NCBI GenBank assembly: GCA_003151825.1
Contig: PLYO01000021.1
Span: forward strand, 37,564 to 101,563
Direction of reading: 5' to 3'
Length of the DNA stretch: 64,000 nt
DNA from: Ignavibacteriota bacterium
GTDB lineage: Bacteria > Bacteroidota > Ignavibacteria > Palsa-1295
The position numbers were made by a program, and so were the translations under genes. Position 1 is the stretch's first letter. Each line of letters starts with the position of its first letter. Shown here in pieces: positions 24,924-35,590 of this stretch. The notes below the pieces were generated by a model. The model did no database searches. It saw only the letters and a program-made list of their open reading frames with translations, and was not told the origin of the DNA.

Positions 24924-26294
24924 ATGCGAATGAGAATGCTGAAAACATTTCTCCTTACTGTGCTTACGTGCCTGACGATTGCGTCAGGCACGCGGGCGCA
25001 GGAATATGAATGGAGTATTACATATCCACCAGCAGATAGCGGGAAATACGCATATTTTTTCAACGCTGTTGATTGCTATGGCGAAGTCTGTACCGCCGTG
25101 GGGGATAAGAGAAATCCCGCTATTACGACTAATGACAGGAATGTTCTTATGTGTTTTCGCAGTACCGATGGTGGTGAGACTTGGAAGGAACAAGACCCCG
25201 GCTTGCCTCATGAGAGAAGTGACCTATTCGGCTCTCCACAGAGCACGCCGCAATTAAATTTTGTCCAGCAAATCGATTCTCTGAATGCAGTCGCCGTCGG
25301 CGATTCGGGTATCGTCATCAAAACCACGGACGGTGGCAATACCTGGCAGCGGCAAAACTTGAACTCGATTGGACAGGTCTTTAGCGTCAACTTTTCCGAT
25401 CCAATGACGGGTGTTATCGTGAAATATTGGGGCACTCCCTCCGACAGCACCAATATTATGATTACCCATGATGGCGGCGCAACATGGGTTCGTTCGCCGT
25501 TTTGCCCCTGGTATCCCGCAGGAATGTGCCACGCAGACGGCGGGGAATCGTTCCGGGCCATTACATACGGAGGAGAATCGGTCTATACCACGCATGACGA
25601 TTGGCAGACCTTCGACTCCACAGCATGGATTATCCCTCTGGCCGATACGAACCATATTGTTAGTTGGTGCAACTTCCGGGGAACCGATACGCTGATAGGA
25701 TATGGCTCCGATCACTATGAAGGTAATCCGGACATGTTTATTATTCAAAGCACGAATGCTGGGTCATCCTGGAGTTCACCCCAAGTGCCTGACACTCTAA
25801 TTCAATATGCGGGGAGTATGTCCTCGCTGGATCGTGATATCGTGTTTTACGGGGGATGGGGTTTGTATAAGAATAAAATTGCCGTCAGCCGCGACCACGG
25901 TATGACATGGGATATTGAAAGCTATATGTTTAATAAACCCGACACGATTCCTTCATGGATTATGTCTCTTGCCGTTACTCAAAACAACGAAGGGGTTGGG
26001 ATATTTTCTTACGATGGCTTCTCAATTGATCCCTCTGTACTTGCGCGCGGAGTTCCAGCGTCTTCGGTCGTTGCATCATCATTACCTGCCGAGCAGGCGA
26101 TGGAGATTTTCCCGAATCCAGCAACCATGATTCTAAATGCTAAATCGTCTTCCGGAACTTTTACAATTTCAGATCCTTTAGGCCGCAGTTACGATATTTC
26201 CCACACCGGCAGCAAACTCGATGTCTCCTCGCTTCCATCCGGCGTGTATTTTGTAAGCGATGGCGTGAGCCGGGCGAAGTTTGTGAAGGAATAG
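24924..26294 (+). CDS. BNR/Ycf48-like beta-propeller T9SS cargo
   Basis: 456 residues. The signal peptide (MLKTFLLTVLTCLTIASGTR) ends near AQE. Sialidase-type Asp-box repeats recur: STDGGETWKEQD, TTDGGNTWQRQ, THDGGATWVRS, STNAGSSWSSP, SRDHGMTWDIE, which build a beta-propeller. The C-terminal 75 residues (MEIFPNPATMILNAKSSSGT ... GVYFVSDGVSRAKFVKE) are a T9SS sorting domain. No sialidase active-site Arg triad is evident, so binding rather than catalysis is likely. The remnant RhuM gene abuts its 3' end on the other strand. Confidence 0.82.
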   Translation: MRMRMLKTFLLTVLTCLTIASGTRAQEYEWSITYPPADSGKYAYFFNAVDCYGEVCTAVGDKRNPAITTNDRNVLMCFRSTDGGETWKEQDPGLPHERSDLFGSPQSTPQLNFVQQIDSLNAVAVGDSGIVIKTTDGGNTWQRQNLNSIGQVFSVNFSDPMTGVIVKYWGTPSDSTNIMITHDGGATWVRSPFCPWYPAGMCHADGGESFRAITYGGESVYTTHDDWQTFDSTAWIIPLADTNHIVSWCNFRGTDTLIGYGSDHYEGNPDMFIIQSTNAGSSWSSPQVPDTLIQYAGSMSSLDRDIVFYGGWGLYKNKIAVSRDHGMTWDIESYMFNKPDTIPSWIMSLAVTQNNEGVGIFSYDGFSIDPSVLARGVPASSVVASSLPAEQAMEIFPNPATMILNAKSSSGTFTISDPLGRSYDISHTGSKLDVSSLPSGVYFVSDGVSRAKFVKE

Positions 26295-26296
26295 CA

Positions 26297-26650
26297 GTTT
26301 CGCTCGGTGGCCCAGACCCGAAACTGGGTGCCGCGATACGAGTTCACCCGGTAGCCAACGGAGATGATCGCGTCCAGATTGAAGAACTCGACCTGATAGG
26401 TTTTGCCGTCGGAGGCAGTTGTTGCAAATTTTGCAACAACTCGTTCGCGCATCAACTCGCCCTCGTCGAACAGATTCTTAAGGTGGCGCGAAATAACGGA
26501 TTTATCCCGCTGGAATAATTCCGCCAATTGAGTTAGCGAGAGCCACACCGTCTCGGCCTCAAGCCGAACTTCTAAGCGCGAACGGCCATCCTCCGTTCGA
26601 TAGAGAAGAAAGCCACCGGCTGCATCTAAGTGTGGTTGTAAATCACTCAT
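26297..26650 (-). pseudogene. RhuM-family protein, C-terminally truncated
   Basis: The first 118 codons encode the N-terminus of a RhuM-type protein: EAETVWLSLTQLAELFQRDK, SVISRHLKNLFDEGELMRER and NLDAIISVGYRVNSYRGTQF, breaking off after RVWATE. Intact members are about 330 residues. The match stops where the sequence meets the 3' end of the T9SS gene; the reading frame continues antisense through it to 26189 (NCYSFTNFARLT...) without family resemblance. A deletion or rearrangement has therefore removed about two thirds of the gene. RhuM proteins are often found on genomic islands. Confidence 0.8.
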
Positions 26651-27088
26651 ATCATTTCAACGCTCCGCCAAACGCTTGCACGAGCATGGCCTGCCGAAGC
26701 CTTGCGGCAGGGGGATTGCACCTCTGTTTTCATTTCCTCCTAACATGCTGAACCTGTGTTCCACTTCCGCAACAATTAGTGTTCACTAAAAAAGTTGCCT
26801 CTGGGTGGCTCGGAAAAACCGGAACGCCGCCCGGCGGGCGGGCGTTGAAACCGTACCTTCCGCCTCTCGTACTCCTTTACCATCATTGTAACTTGGTTTT
26901 TGGCCGTTCATGGCGAAAATACCTCGAATACACCGAAACACTAACCCGAACAACGCTATCGACTCATTGTGACAATTGGGCCGCGACTTAAGCTTCTTTT
27001 GCGCGGCGAAAATAAAGAAATAGTACTGCTTGCTTGGACGATGCAAGCGACATGAGGCGCGGGATGAGGCTTTTTTTAAGCCTCGAAA
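26651..27088. other. Gap before sprA, no gene seen
   Basis: About 440 bases without a supported gene. It contains a GC hairpin CCTGCCGAAG...GCGGCAGG at 26690-26711 and a perfect 7-base-arm hairpin GAGGCTT-TTTTT-AAGCCTC at 27066-27084 just before the long sprA frame. A promoter for sprA is expected here but I cannot assign it. Confidence 0.5.
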
Positions 27089-30000
27089 TTGCCGCGCCCT
27101 GTTTTGCGTCGTCCGTATTCTGGGTTCGGTAACGGTTTGGTGAGATTTTTTTCGGGCTTTCCATTTTTAGCGGCGTTGGTGAGACGGCCAGCATCGCCGG
27201 CGATACTCGCATCGCCCGGGATGCTATTGTGCGCCATGCTCGTGCTATTGGTGACCGCGAGTTCGCTGGACTCCTGCCGCAAGCCGAAGGAAGTCGAGAA
27301 GAACTCCACGCCGGGAGTAAGCGATACGGGAGCCGCCGCTCGGGATACCTCACAAAGCTACCTTTCGCAGCAATACGATTCGCTCTCGCATAAATTCACG
27401 AGTTTCTTTAGCTCGCTGCTTCCGCGTGGGAAGGATACGACGAAAGGCGTCCCGATTGTCTCAAGCCCGCCGCCGGATGTTACCCGGCCGGTCGTCGCGC
27501 CGGAAGTTCCCTCGCTGCCTGGCTTTCTGAATTCGCCGGTCAAGCGAAAGATCGATTTCGATACGAATGGAAATATCGTGCAGCACGATGTTTTTCTTGG
27601 AAGCGATGTGCGAACGCCGGTGACCACCCCGATGGTGGACTATCTCCATGCTCACGAAGATCAAACGATTTCCTCCGGCTTCGAGGCCGCAATGCACAAG
27701 GAGATCGATACGGGCAAGACGGTGGATGTGCAAACGGGAATTTTGGGGGATTACAACTCGATTTCGATCCCCATTCCGCCAAGCATCGTCCCAACCATTT
27801 TCGGCAAGCCTTCGATCAATCTCAAGGTCAATGGCGATGTGGCAATCCATCTGGCCTACCGCGATCAGGAAACGTACGCGACGGCGGGAGCGAATTTCTA
27901 TGGCTCGGAGAAGGGACTCGATTTCAAGCAGGAGATTAACGTTTCGACCAACGGGACGATCGGCGATAAACTCAAGATCGGCGCGGACTGGGGTTCGGAC
28001 CGCATGTTCCAATACGATAATCTGCTCCAGTTTACGTATAAGGGAAACCCCGACGAAATTTTGCAGGAGTTCGACGCCGGCAATGTTTCCTTTACTACTC
28101 CTTCGCAATATATCGCGCCGCAGCAGGACTTATTCGGATTGAAAGCGATCACGCGCTTTGGGCCGCTTTATGTGACGACGGTCGCCGCGCAGAAAAAAGG
28201 CGAGCGCCAAACGAAGTCCTTCGGCGGCGGCTCGGGCGCGGCTACCGAGCACCTCGTTCAACCCTGGCTCTATAAGCGCAACCGCTTTTTCTTGGATACC
28301 AGCTTCATTAAATATTACGAGCCAACGCTATCGACGATTCCCGAGGGCGGCACGCCATTGGTTACAACCGGCACGGTCGAAGTCTGGGAAAGCACCACCA
28401 ACACCACAACAAATTACCGCACGGCCGTAGCCCATTATTCGCTTCCGCCCAGTAGCAGAGGATCGGGATATTCACCAGCCATTCGTAATGCAATCGCCAG
28501 TGGGGACACGATCGTTTATGCCAAATGGATCAAGTTAGATTCTACGCGATACACGCTCGATGCGAATACCGGCGTGCTCATCATGAGTCAGGAACCGCCG
28601 GATGTGTCACAGTCGCTTGCCGTAAGTTACGAGACCCCCGATGGTCAGCAGCATGGCGAGTCGAGCACCACTCAAATCGATTCGCCGCTGGTGCTAAAGC
28701 TCATCAAACCGGCGCAGACGTTTCAGAACCCCACGTTCCCGGAGTGGAATAATATCGTCAAGAGCACCTATTATATCGGCGGCGTAGGCTTTGACGCCAC
28801 CAACTTTACCGCGCGAATCATCCTGACGGCTCCGGGCGGGCATCAGGTCGAATATATGCGCGCGGCAAAAAACGCCACTCTCGAAAAAGCCATTTCGATC
28901 ATGGGTCTCGACCGCTATAATAATTCGTCGCCATCCGACAAAACGCCCGACGGACTCGTGGACTATGGGGGAACTATTCCAATTCCCACGGATTATATCG
29001 TCGATCCCAAGACTGGAACTATTATTTTCCCGTATTTGCAGCCCTTCGGAAAGACGGTGGCAAATTACGACACCGCCCAGTTTAAGAAAGACCCCACCTA
29101 CAAATTCGATACGGATTTTTACCTTCCTGAAATTTACAACACGCCGCAGAGCACGCTCATTCAACGGGAAACGAAGCTTGTCAATCTCGACGTGAAGTTC
29201 ACGGGTGGCGTTTCCTCGACGCTCAATCTTGGCGCCTTCAATTTGGTCGAGGGCAGCGTGCGCGTGACGATTGGCGGGACGCAATTAGTCGAAGGCACCG
29301 ATTTCCGCGTCGATTACAACTCCGGGACGGTCACGATCTTAAATACCGATCTCATCAACACGGGGCAAATCAACGTCGAGTATGACGTGCATGACGTTTT
29401 TACGAACGCGACGAAAAATGTGCTTGCCATGCGCGCGGAAGTGCCGCTCTTCGACGAAACGCTGACGCCCAAAGGCGTCATCGGCGTGACGGCGATGAAT
29501 TACTCCATGTCGCTGCCGACACTCAAAACGCGGCAGGGCGAGGAGCCGCTTTCGAACTGGATTTTGGGCGCCGACGGAGGTTACGATTTCAACGCGCCCT
29601 TTATGACCGACGCCTTAAACGCGTTGCCCTTCTTTAATTTGAAGGATAAATCGGACCTTACCGTCAAAGTGGATGGGGCCGTTTCGCTGCCGAATCCGAA
29701 TACGGATATATCGCCCATGCCGGTGGATAACGGCGCCTCGATTGCGTATCTCGACGATTTCGAAGGCGGCCTGAACGAGTTCCCATTGTATCTTAATTAC
29801 GGCCGATGGGTTCCGGCTTCGCAGCCGATGGATAGCGCTTTTCAGGCGCGGCATCCTGCCGGAACCAATCCCATCGGCAATTATTGGACGAATCCCATCA
29901 ATCAGCTGAAAGGCCGAACGGCCTGGTTCCCGCCGACCACGACGCCGTCCCCAAACCAGCCGTTTCCTCCGCTGCAAATCATAAAGCCGAATGAGCAAAC

Positions 30001-33000
30001 CGCAACCACCGGACAAACGGCGACCACCATGTGGTACTATTTCGATCCCACGAGTGCCGGTATCTATAATCCAAATCCTGGGCTGCTCGGCACACGGGAT
30101 AATTGGGGCGGCATGATGCAATACGCTCCGGGGCTGAATGTCGCCGCTACCAATACGGACGCTATCCAATTTTATATCAAGATCGACCAGCTCGATTCTT
30201 TGGATGCCGATACCGCCAAACTCAGGTTCGATCTTGGCGTCATCAACGACGATATAATTCCGGATCAAAAACTCGAGACCGAAGATGCAGCTCAGAATGG
30301 CCGCTATGAGCCGGGCGAGGACGTCGGACTCGACGGACTTACCGACGCGCAGGAGCAAGCCAAGTTTGGGGGTAATAATGATCCGAGTAACGATGACTAC
30401 GGTACCGGTTTCCTCCAGCTTAACGGCCAGGAAGGTAATGAGAACGACGCCTTCTCCGGCCTGACGCCCGATCACGAAGATTTGGACGCCAGCGGAGCCA
30501 TCAATCTCGACGATGCCTATTATGAATATGAGATTCCGCTCAACATGGCGCTCAATAAATATATCATTGGGGGGAATCCATCGCAGGGATGGTATCAATT
30601 GCGCATTCCACTCGCAGCTTATAACCGTATTGTCGGGACGCAGGATAGCACGTTCAGCAATATCAGTTACTACCGGATATGGACGAAGGACGTTACGCAC
30701 CCGATCGAGTTCGAGTTGTTCGAATTTATGATGGTCGGCAGCCAGTGGACGCGCGGAACGATCGGGCTGAATCGCACGAACCCCATTGCAGATACCTCGC
30801 TGAAAATCGACTACGAAAATATCTGGGACAACAGCGGCGCACCGACGTTTTATACTACTCCGCCCGGCGCGCAGACCACACTGCAACCCGCCGCGTCGGG
30901 TTACATTCCGGGTAATGAGCAATCGCTGCTGATGCACCTTTCGTGCGTGGAGGATACGGGTCGGCGCGAAGCGCAGCGCCTGTTCCCAAACCCGAACGAC
31001 CTCTTCAATTATAAGTCGATGGCGATTTGGGTGCATGGAGACTCGACCGGGAGCAGCGCTATCTCGCGCGAGCCGCTTGCGACGATCAGGGACACGATCA
31101 ACCGCGTGTGGGTCTATTGGCGTGTTGGCTCGGATCAATACGATTATTACGAATATCGCCGCCCGCTCGTGCGCGGATGGCAGAATATTCACATGGATTT
31201 TAACACGCTTACCAATCTCAAGGTCGAGCGCCTGTCAACGAGAGACACCATTACAATGCCGGATCCCAATGGCGTGCCGGGCGCGACGTATTCCGTCGTA
31301 GGCAGTCCCACCTTTACGAACGCGCCCTATTTTGTGCTCGGCATGCAAAACGAAACGCACCAAAGCTGCCTGACTACGGATATTTGGTGGGATGAAATGC
31401 GTTTGCTCGACGCCAACGACAAGGCGGGCTATGCCTGGAACGCTTCGACGAAGCTCAAGCTTGCCGAATTTGGAAATATCACGGCCAGCATTTCCGATCA
31501 AAGCGCGGATTTCCATCAGGTCGATGAGCGCTTCAACACCATGCGATCGGCCACCTTCAATTGGAATGTCACGGGCGTGTTCGCGATGGACAAAATGCTT
31601 CCGCAATCGATGGAAGATAAAGGCTCGAAACTCCCGCTCACCGTTTCTCACTTAGAGTCCATCATTACGCCCGAGTATATCGTCAATACCGACGTCAATC
31701 TTGCAAGCGCGATTGCTTCCGTCCAAAGCGATAACACGCTGACGGCCACGCAGAAGCAAAATCTGGTCGATTCGCTCAACAATAACAACCAGACGCTGCA
31801 AGTGAAGAACTCGATCGGCATGAACGACATCGCGCTGCGTTTCCCCGGCTCGTTCTTTCTCATTCCGTTGCTCGTCAATCGTTTGGATTTTGGATTTGGT
31901 TATACGGAATCTTATCTGAGGTCTCCAGAGTATCAATACGATTACACCTTTGGCTGGACGGTCTCCGGTCGGTATTCACTGCCGCCCTTGCCCATGCTTG
32001 GACTTGCGCCGCTGACCTGGTGGGGAACGACGACGCCGCTCATTGGGAATTATTCCCAATGGAAGATAAACCTGATGCCGAGCAACGTATCCTTCGCCAT
32101 CGCCGCGACGCGCACGCGCGATCACTCGCTCGAACAACTTTCGACCTTGACCTTGCCGCCGGAAAACAGCCCACCAGCGGATACGCAAGCCGTGCTGGCC
32201 AGTTGGGTGCCGCTTGTCAACCGCACGTTTACGGCCACGCGCGGCTTGCAAATCGACTGGAAACCGTTCGAGGGCGGAATGCTTTCGCCGGTGTTCAACT
32301 ATGCGCTCGATGTTTCGAGCAATCTCGCGCCGCTCGAAACCACGCAGGCCTTCAATCAGCCCACGACCTACGATGCAAATGGGAACCCAATTTATAATTA
32401 CGACAGCGTCTATTATTATCAGCGAAGCTTCCACGATATTCTGAACGACATCTTTTTCAAGAACGGCCAGCTTGCCGATCTGGGGCAGGATTTCAGCGCG
32501 AGCCAGCGCGTCCACATGGGCACAACGCCGAGGCTTCCGAATTTTTTCGGCCTGGAAAAATTAGTCAAGCCCGTGTTCGATTACCGGGTCGAATACAAAT
32601 GGCTGAACTCGCAGACGGGCTTGCAAAACGCAAAACAGGGCGCGTGGAATAATACGATCACAACGGGCCTCGAATTCAACATCCGCGATCTTGGCATTAT
32701 GATCTTCGGCAAATCGTTCGGCGAAGAAGCGCCGCAGCGCGGCCACGGGCACGAGCGGAACGGACAAGTTGGCGTTACGCCGGAAGTGATTCCGCAGCCG
32801 GGATCCGAGGAGCGTCAATCGCCAGTCCCGCTTCCTCGGGAACAGCCGCGCAATCAGGTCGAGCGCGGCGAGGACATGCGTCCGCAGGCGCTTCCCAATC
32901 CGTTGGGACAGACCCCTTACATCACCGACACACTGCACAAAACAACGCTCGCCACGCCGCCCGTCGATACCACGGGTAAGATTCATATCCGCGGCGTGGG

Positions 33001-34495
33001 AACCGAAGGCTTAAACGACCGCGAATATGTGGTCGATACCACGCTCACGCCGGAAGCTCCGCCTTTTTCCGAGACGCCGCCGCCGGAGCTTACGGAAGAA
33101 TCGCCGCCGATCACGGCAAAGCAAATTTTACAGGCGATTATCCAAAAGCCGCTCTTCGATTGGAATGGGACGCGATTCAATTTTACGCAAACGAATTCGA
33201 GCTTGAATAACGCGCTTGCCGGCAATGGTTCCGGCATCACGAATTTTCTCGACCGGGGTATTTTCTCGCCCGAGGACGATCTGGATGGGCCTTCGCGCGC
33301 GTATCAATTGGGGCTGATCACCGATCCCTCCGGGCGTTTGCTCTTCCATTGGCAGAACAGGTTCCCATTTCTATGGTATTCCGTTCGTCCCGGCCTTCGG
33401 GCCGCCGATCCTTTCGGCGGAAACGTCGATGTCACCGACGCGTTCAACGAGACGAATAATTTCGAACTCACCACCAGCCGCCCGCTCTGGACTGGCGCCT
33501 CGATCAGTCTGAACTGGAAACTTTCTTTCGGCTTCGATGAACGGGATGCGCTCAATATCAATAGCGAGGGCGAGCCGACTACCTTATACGAAACAAAATC
33601 GGGCGACATCTCGCGCACGTTTTTTTCGATTCCACCATTGCCATTCATTAATTCGGCTATTGTGCAGAGCGGCATCGCCGATGTAGGCAAAAAATACGAC
33701 CAAATGGTTACTGCGGCCGGGGCGACCGATAGCAATGCCCGGTTCATCCTGCCGACAGCAGTGAATAACAAGATCGAGCAGGACGCCTTCATGCAGGGCT
33801 TCGAGACGCTTCCGATTTTTGCCGCCGCGGTGCAGGAATATCTGCCGCGCCTCAATTATTCCTTCACATGGACGGGTCTCGAAAAATTTCCGCTCTTCAG
33901 CTTTGCCGACCATGTGAGCTTCCGCGACGCCTATAGCGGGACGTACCGCCGCTCGTTCCGGCAGGATCCCGGCGATACGCTCGATCTCACGTCGTTGCAA
34001 ACGGTCGTCTATGGATTCCGTCCGCTCATTGCATTCGATATGTCCTGGGATAAGCTCTGGAATGGGAAGCTTACCACGAGCGTGAATTACGATACGCAAA
34101 CGCAATGGGCCGCCGATTATGCTTCGACACGCATCACGCAGCAGCTTTCGACCACATTTGGCATTACCGCGAATTATGCAAGGCAGGGGCTTTCCATTCC
34201 ATTCCTGAAGCTGAATTTGAAGAACCAATTCACCGCCAGCTTTACACTCAGCCAGACTATCTCGTCCTACAACTATTACAATTTCTGGACAATCCAGCAG
34301 AATCCGACCGGCATCAGCGATGGCGGACTGACCAAGACAACGATCGAACCCCGCGTCGGCTACAACATGAGCCAGCAGCTGACGGTGGAGATGTTTTACC
34401 ACTACGAGCGCACCACGCCCGCCGCGAGCGGACTCATCAGCCCGCCCACCCTGCTCGTCGAGGCAGGATTCGATATTAAGTTGAAGATACAGTAA
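27089..34495 (+). CDS. sprA: Cell-surface protein SprA, T9SS outer-membrane translocon
   Basis: A giant protein (2468 codons in the open frame). SprA/Sov forms the very large outer-membrane barrel through which type IX cargo leaves the cell, which fits the T9SS sorting domains on its neighbours. The N-terminal SprA-type segment runs NFYGSEKGLDFKQEINVSTN, and beta-strand repeats with many Tyr/Trp/Asn follow. A Pro/Glu-rich, low-complexity insert lies near residues 1880-1990. The protein ends on barrel strands (VEAGFDIKLKIQ). The frame opens with a TTG at 27089. The ATG at 27221, which starts a hydrophobic leader MLLCAMLVLLVTASSLDSC, is a more plausible start. No porV or other T9SS core gene is next to it. 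Confidence 0.93.
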   Translation: MPRPVLRRPYSGFGNGLVRFFSGFPFLAALVRRPASPAILASPGMLLCAMLVLLVTASSLDSCRKPKEVEKNSTPGVSDTGAAARDTSQSYLSQQYDSLSHKFTSFFSSLLPRGKDTTKGVPIVSSPPPDVTRPVVAPEVPSLPGFLNSPVKRKIDFDTNGNIVQHDVFLGSDVRTPVTTPMVDYLHAHEDQTISSGFEAAMHKEIDTGKTVDVQTGILGDYNSISIPIPPSIVPTIFGKPSINLKVNGDVAIHLAYRDQETYATAGANFYGSEKGLDFKQEINVSTNGTIGDKLKIGADWGSDRMFQYDNLLQFTYKGNPDEILQEFDAGNVSFTTPSQYIAPQQDLFGLKAITRFGPLYVTTVAAQKKGERQTKSFGGGSGAATEHLVQPWLYKRNRFFLDTSFIKYYEPTLSTIPEGGTPLVTTGTVEVWESTTNTTTNYRTAVAHYSLPPSSRGSGYSPAIRNAIASGDTIVYAKWIKLDSTRYTLDANTGVLIMSQEPPDVSQSLAVSYETPDGQQHGESSTTQIDSPLVLKLIKPAQTFQNPTFPEWNNIVKSTYYIGGVGFDATNFTARIILTAPGGHQVEYMRAAKNATLEKAISIMGLDRYNNSSPSDKTPDGLVDYGGTIPIPTDYIVDPKTGTIIFPYLQPFGKTVANYDTAQFKKDPTYKFDTDFYLPEIYNTPQSTLIQRETKLVNLDVKFTGGVSSTLNLGAFNLVEGSVRVTIGGTQLVEGTDFRVDYNSGTVTILNTDLINTGQINVEYDVHDVFTNATKNVLAMRAEVPLFDETLTPKGVIGVTAMNYSMSLPTLKTRQGEEPLSNWILGADGGYDFNAPFMTDALNALPFFNLKDKSDLTVKVDGAVSLPNPNTDISPMPVDNGASIAYLDDFEGGLNEFPLYLNYGRWVPASQPMDSAFQARHPAGTNPIGNYWTNPINQLKGRTAWFPPTTTPSPNQPFPPLQIIKPNEQTATTGQTATTMWYYFDPTSAGIYNPNPGLLGTRDNWGGMMQYAPGLNVAATNTDAIQFYIKIDQLDSLDADTAKLRFDLGVINDDIIPDQKLETEDAAQNGRYEPGEDVGLDGLTDAQEQAKFGGNNDPSNDDYGTGFLQLNGQEGNENDAFSGLTPDHEDLDASGAINLDDAYYEYEIPLNMALNKYIIGGNPSQGWYQLRIPLAAYNRIVGTQDSTFSNISYYRIWTKDVTHPIEFELFEFMMVGSQWTRGTIGLNRTNPIADTSLKIDYENIWDNSGAPTFYTTPPGAQTTLQPAASGYIPGNEQSLLMHLSCVEDTGRREAQRLFPNPNDLFNYKSMAIWVHGDSTGSSAISREPLATIRDTINRVWVYWRVGSDQYDYYEYRRPLVRGWQNIHMDFNTLTNLKVERLSTRDTITMPDPNGVPGATYSVVGSPTFTNAPYFVLGMQNETHQSCLTTDIWWDEMRLLDANDKAGYAWNASTKLKLAEFGNITASISDQSADFHQVDERFNTMRSATFNWNVTGVFAMDKMLPQSMEDKGSKLPLTVSHLESIITPEYIVNTDVNLASAIASVQSDNTLTATQKQNLVDSLNNNNQTLQVKNSIGMNDIALRFPGSFFLIPLLVNRLDFGFGYTESYLRSPEYQYDYTFGWTVSGRYSLPPLPMLGLAPLTWWGTTTPLIGNYSQWKINLMPSNVSFAIAATRTRDHSLEQLSTLTLPPENSPPADTQAVLASWVPLVNRTFTATRGLQIDWKPFEGGMLSPVFNYALDVSSNLAPLETTQAFNQPTTYDANGNPIYNYDSVYYYQRSFHDILNDIFFKNGQLADLGQDFSASQRVHMGTTPRLPNFFGLEKLVKPVFDYRVEYKWLNSQTGLQNAKQGAWNNTITTGLEFNIRDLGIMIFGKSFGEEAPQRGHGHERNGQVGVTPEVIPQPGSEERQSPVPLPREQPRNQVERGEDMRPQALPNPLGQTPYITDTLHKTTLATPPVDTTGKIHIRGVGTEGLNDREYVVDTTLTPEAPPFSETPPPELTEESPPITAKQILQAIIQKPLFDWNGTRFNFTQTNSSLNNALAGNGSGITNFLDRGIFSPEDDLDGPSRAYQLGLITDPSGRLLFHWQNRFPFLWYSVRPGLRAADPFGGNVDVTDAFNETNNFELTTSRPLWTGASISLNWKLSFGFDERDALNINSEGEPTTLYETKSGDISRTFFSIPPLPFINSAIVQSGIADVGKKYDQMVTAAGATDSNARFILPTAVNNKIEQDAFMQGFETLPIFAAAVQEYLPRLNYSFTWTGLEKFPLFSFADHVSFRDAYSGTYRRSFRQDPGDTLDLTSLQTVVYGFRPLIAFDMSWDKLWNGKLTTSVNYDTQTQWAADYASTRITQQLSTTFGITANYARQGLSIPFLKLNLKNQFTASFTLSQTISSYNYYNFWTIQQNPTGISDGGLTKTTIEPRVGYNMSQQLTVEMFYHYERTTPAASGLISPPTLLVEAGFDIKLKIQ

Positions 34496-34580
34496 TGGAT
34501 TGAACCCTTCGACAAGCGTCACCTTGATCTTTTCTTCTCCTCCGAACGGCTTGACCGTGCCACTCTGTTCTTAGCCTTCG

Positions 34581-35510
34581 ATGGCACAACAACGTTTCGA
34601 GGATCTCGGCATCGGCACAAAAGCGTCCGAATCGCGCCTGCGATTGCTCAATCGCGACGGCACCTTCAACGTTCGGCGCAAGGGATTGCCGTTTCTCAAG
34701 TGGTTTTCGGGCTACCACTTTCTCATATCGCTTTCCTGGTCGAAATTCAATCTTCTGATTCTCGTTGCGTATGTCGCAATCAACGCGGCGTTCGGGGGAA
34801 TTTATCTTCTGATTGGCACGAATGGCCTTTCCGGAATCGACGGGCATACGCTTACCGGGCGTTATATCGAATCGTTTTTTTTTAGCACCCAAACCTTCAC
34901 CACGGTCGGCTTTGGCAAGGTTGCTCCGGAGGGGATGGCCGCTAATATCGTCGCGTCCTTCGAATCGTTATCGGGACTGCTCTTTTTTGCGCTTGCGACG
35001 GGCTTGCTGTATGGGCGCTTCTCCCGTCCGATCGCCAAGATCATTTTCAGCCGCAACGCCGTGGTCGCGCCGTATCAGAATATCACCGCGTTCATGTTTC
35101 GCTCGGCAAACCAGCGGACGAATCAACTGATCGATGTTGGCGCGACAGTCACGCTTAGCCGCTTAGAACACACAGAGAGTGGCGAGCGCACCAGGAAGTT
35201 TTACACGCTCGATCTCGAACGCAACGCCGTGGCTCTTTTTTACTTGAGTTGGACAGTTGTACACCCCATTACCGAAAGCAGTCCACTATTTGGCGTTACG
35301 AAAGAGCAATTAGAGGAATCGGACGCGGAATTCCTCATTTTACTGAAAGCCTTCGACGATTCCTTTTCGCAATATGTCCACGCGCGAACCTCGTACAAAA
35401 GCCACGAGGTGATCTTCGGCCAGAAATTCAAAGGCATCATCCGCGCCGCGCCCGACGGCATGACCGAGCTCGATCTGGGCAAAATTCACGAGTTTGAGAA
35501 AGAGGGATAG
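34581..35510 (+). CDS. Inward-rectifier-type potassium channel (KirBac)
   Basis: 309 residues. A slide helix (FHF-like WFSGYHFLISLSWSKFN) leads into TM1 (LLILVAYVAINAAFGGIYLL), a pore helix, the selectivity filter TTVGFG at 107-112 and TM2 (IVASFESLSGLLFFALATGL). The C-terminal 170 residues are the cytoplasmic immunoglobulin-like Kir domain (QLIDVGATVTLSRLEHTE, VVHPITESSPLFGVTKEQLE). Four subunits form a K+ channel in the inner membrane. It lies 85 bases downstream of sprA on the same strand. Confidence 0.92.
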   Translation: MAQQRFEDLGIGTKASESRLRLLNRDGTFNVRRKGLPFLKWFSGYHFLISLSWSKFNLLILVAYVAINAAFGGIYLLIGTNGLSGIDGHTLTGRYIESFFFSTQTFTTVGFGKVAPEGMAANIVASFESLSGLLFFALATGLLYGRFSRPIAKIIFSRNAVVAPYQNITAFMFRSANQRTNQLIDVGATVTLSRLEHTESGERTRKFYTLDLERNAVALFYLSWTVVHPITESSPLFGVTKEQLEESDAEFLILLKAFDDSFSQYVHARTSYKSHEVIFGQKFKGIIRAAPDGMTELDLGKIHEFEKEG

Positions 35511-35590
35511 CCACAACGATGTGCGGGAAACACATTCCTTTTCAAAGCGTTGTTGAAACCGAGCGCGCAATCGCGTGTTATTAATCATGC

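Noticed and set aside
29615..31192. A 525-codon open frame antisense to sprA
   Set aside because: It lies wholly inside the sprA coding sequence, shows no domain and has the composition expected of a complementary-strand shadow.
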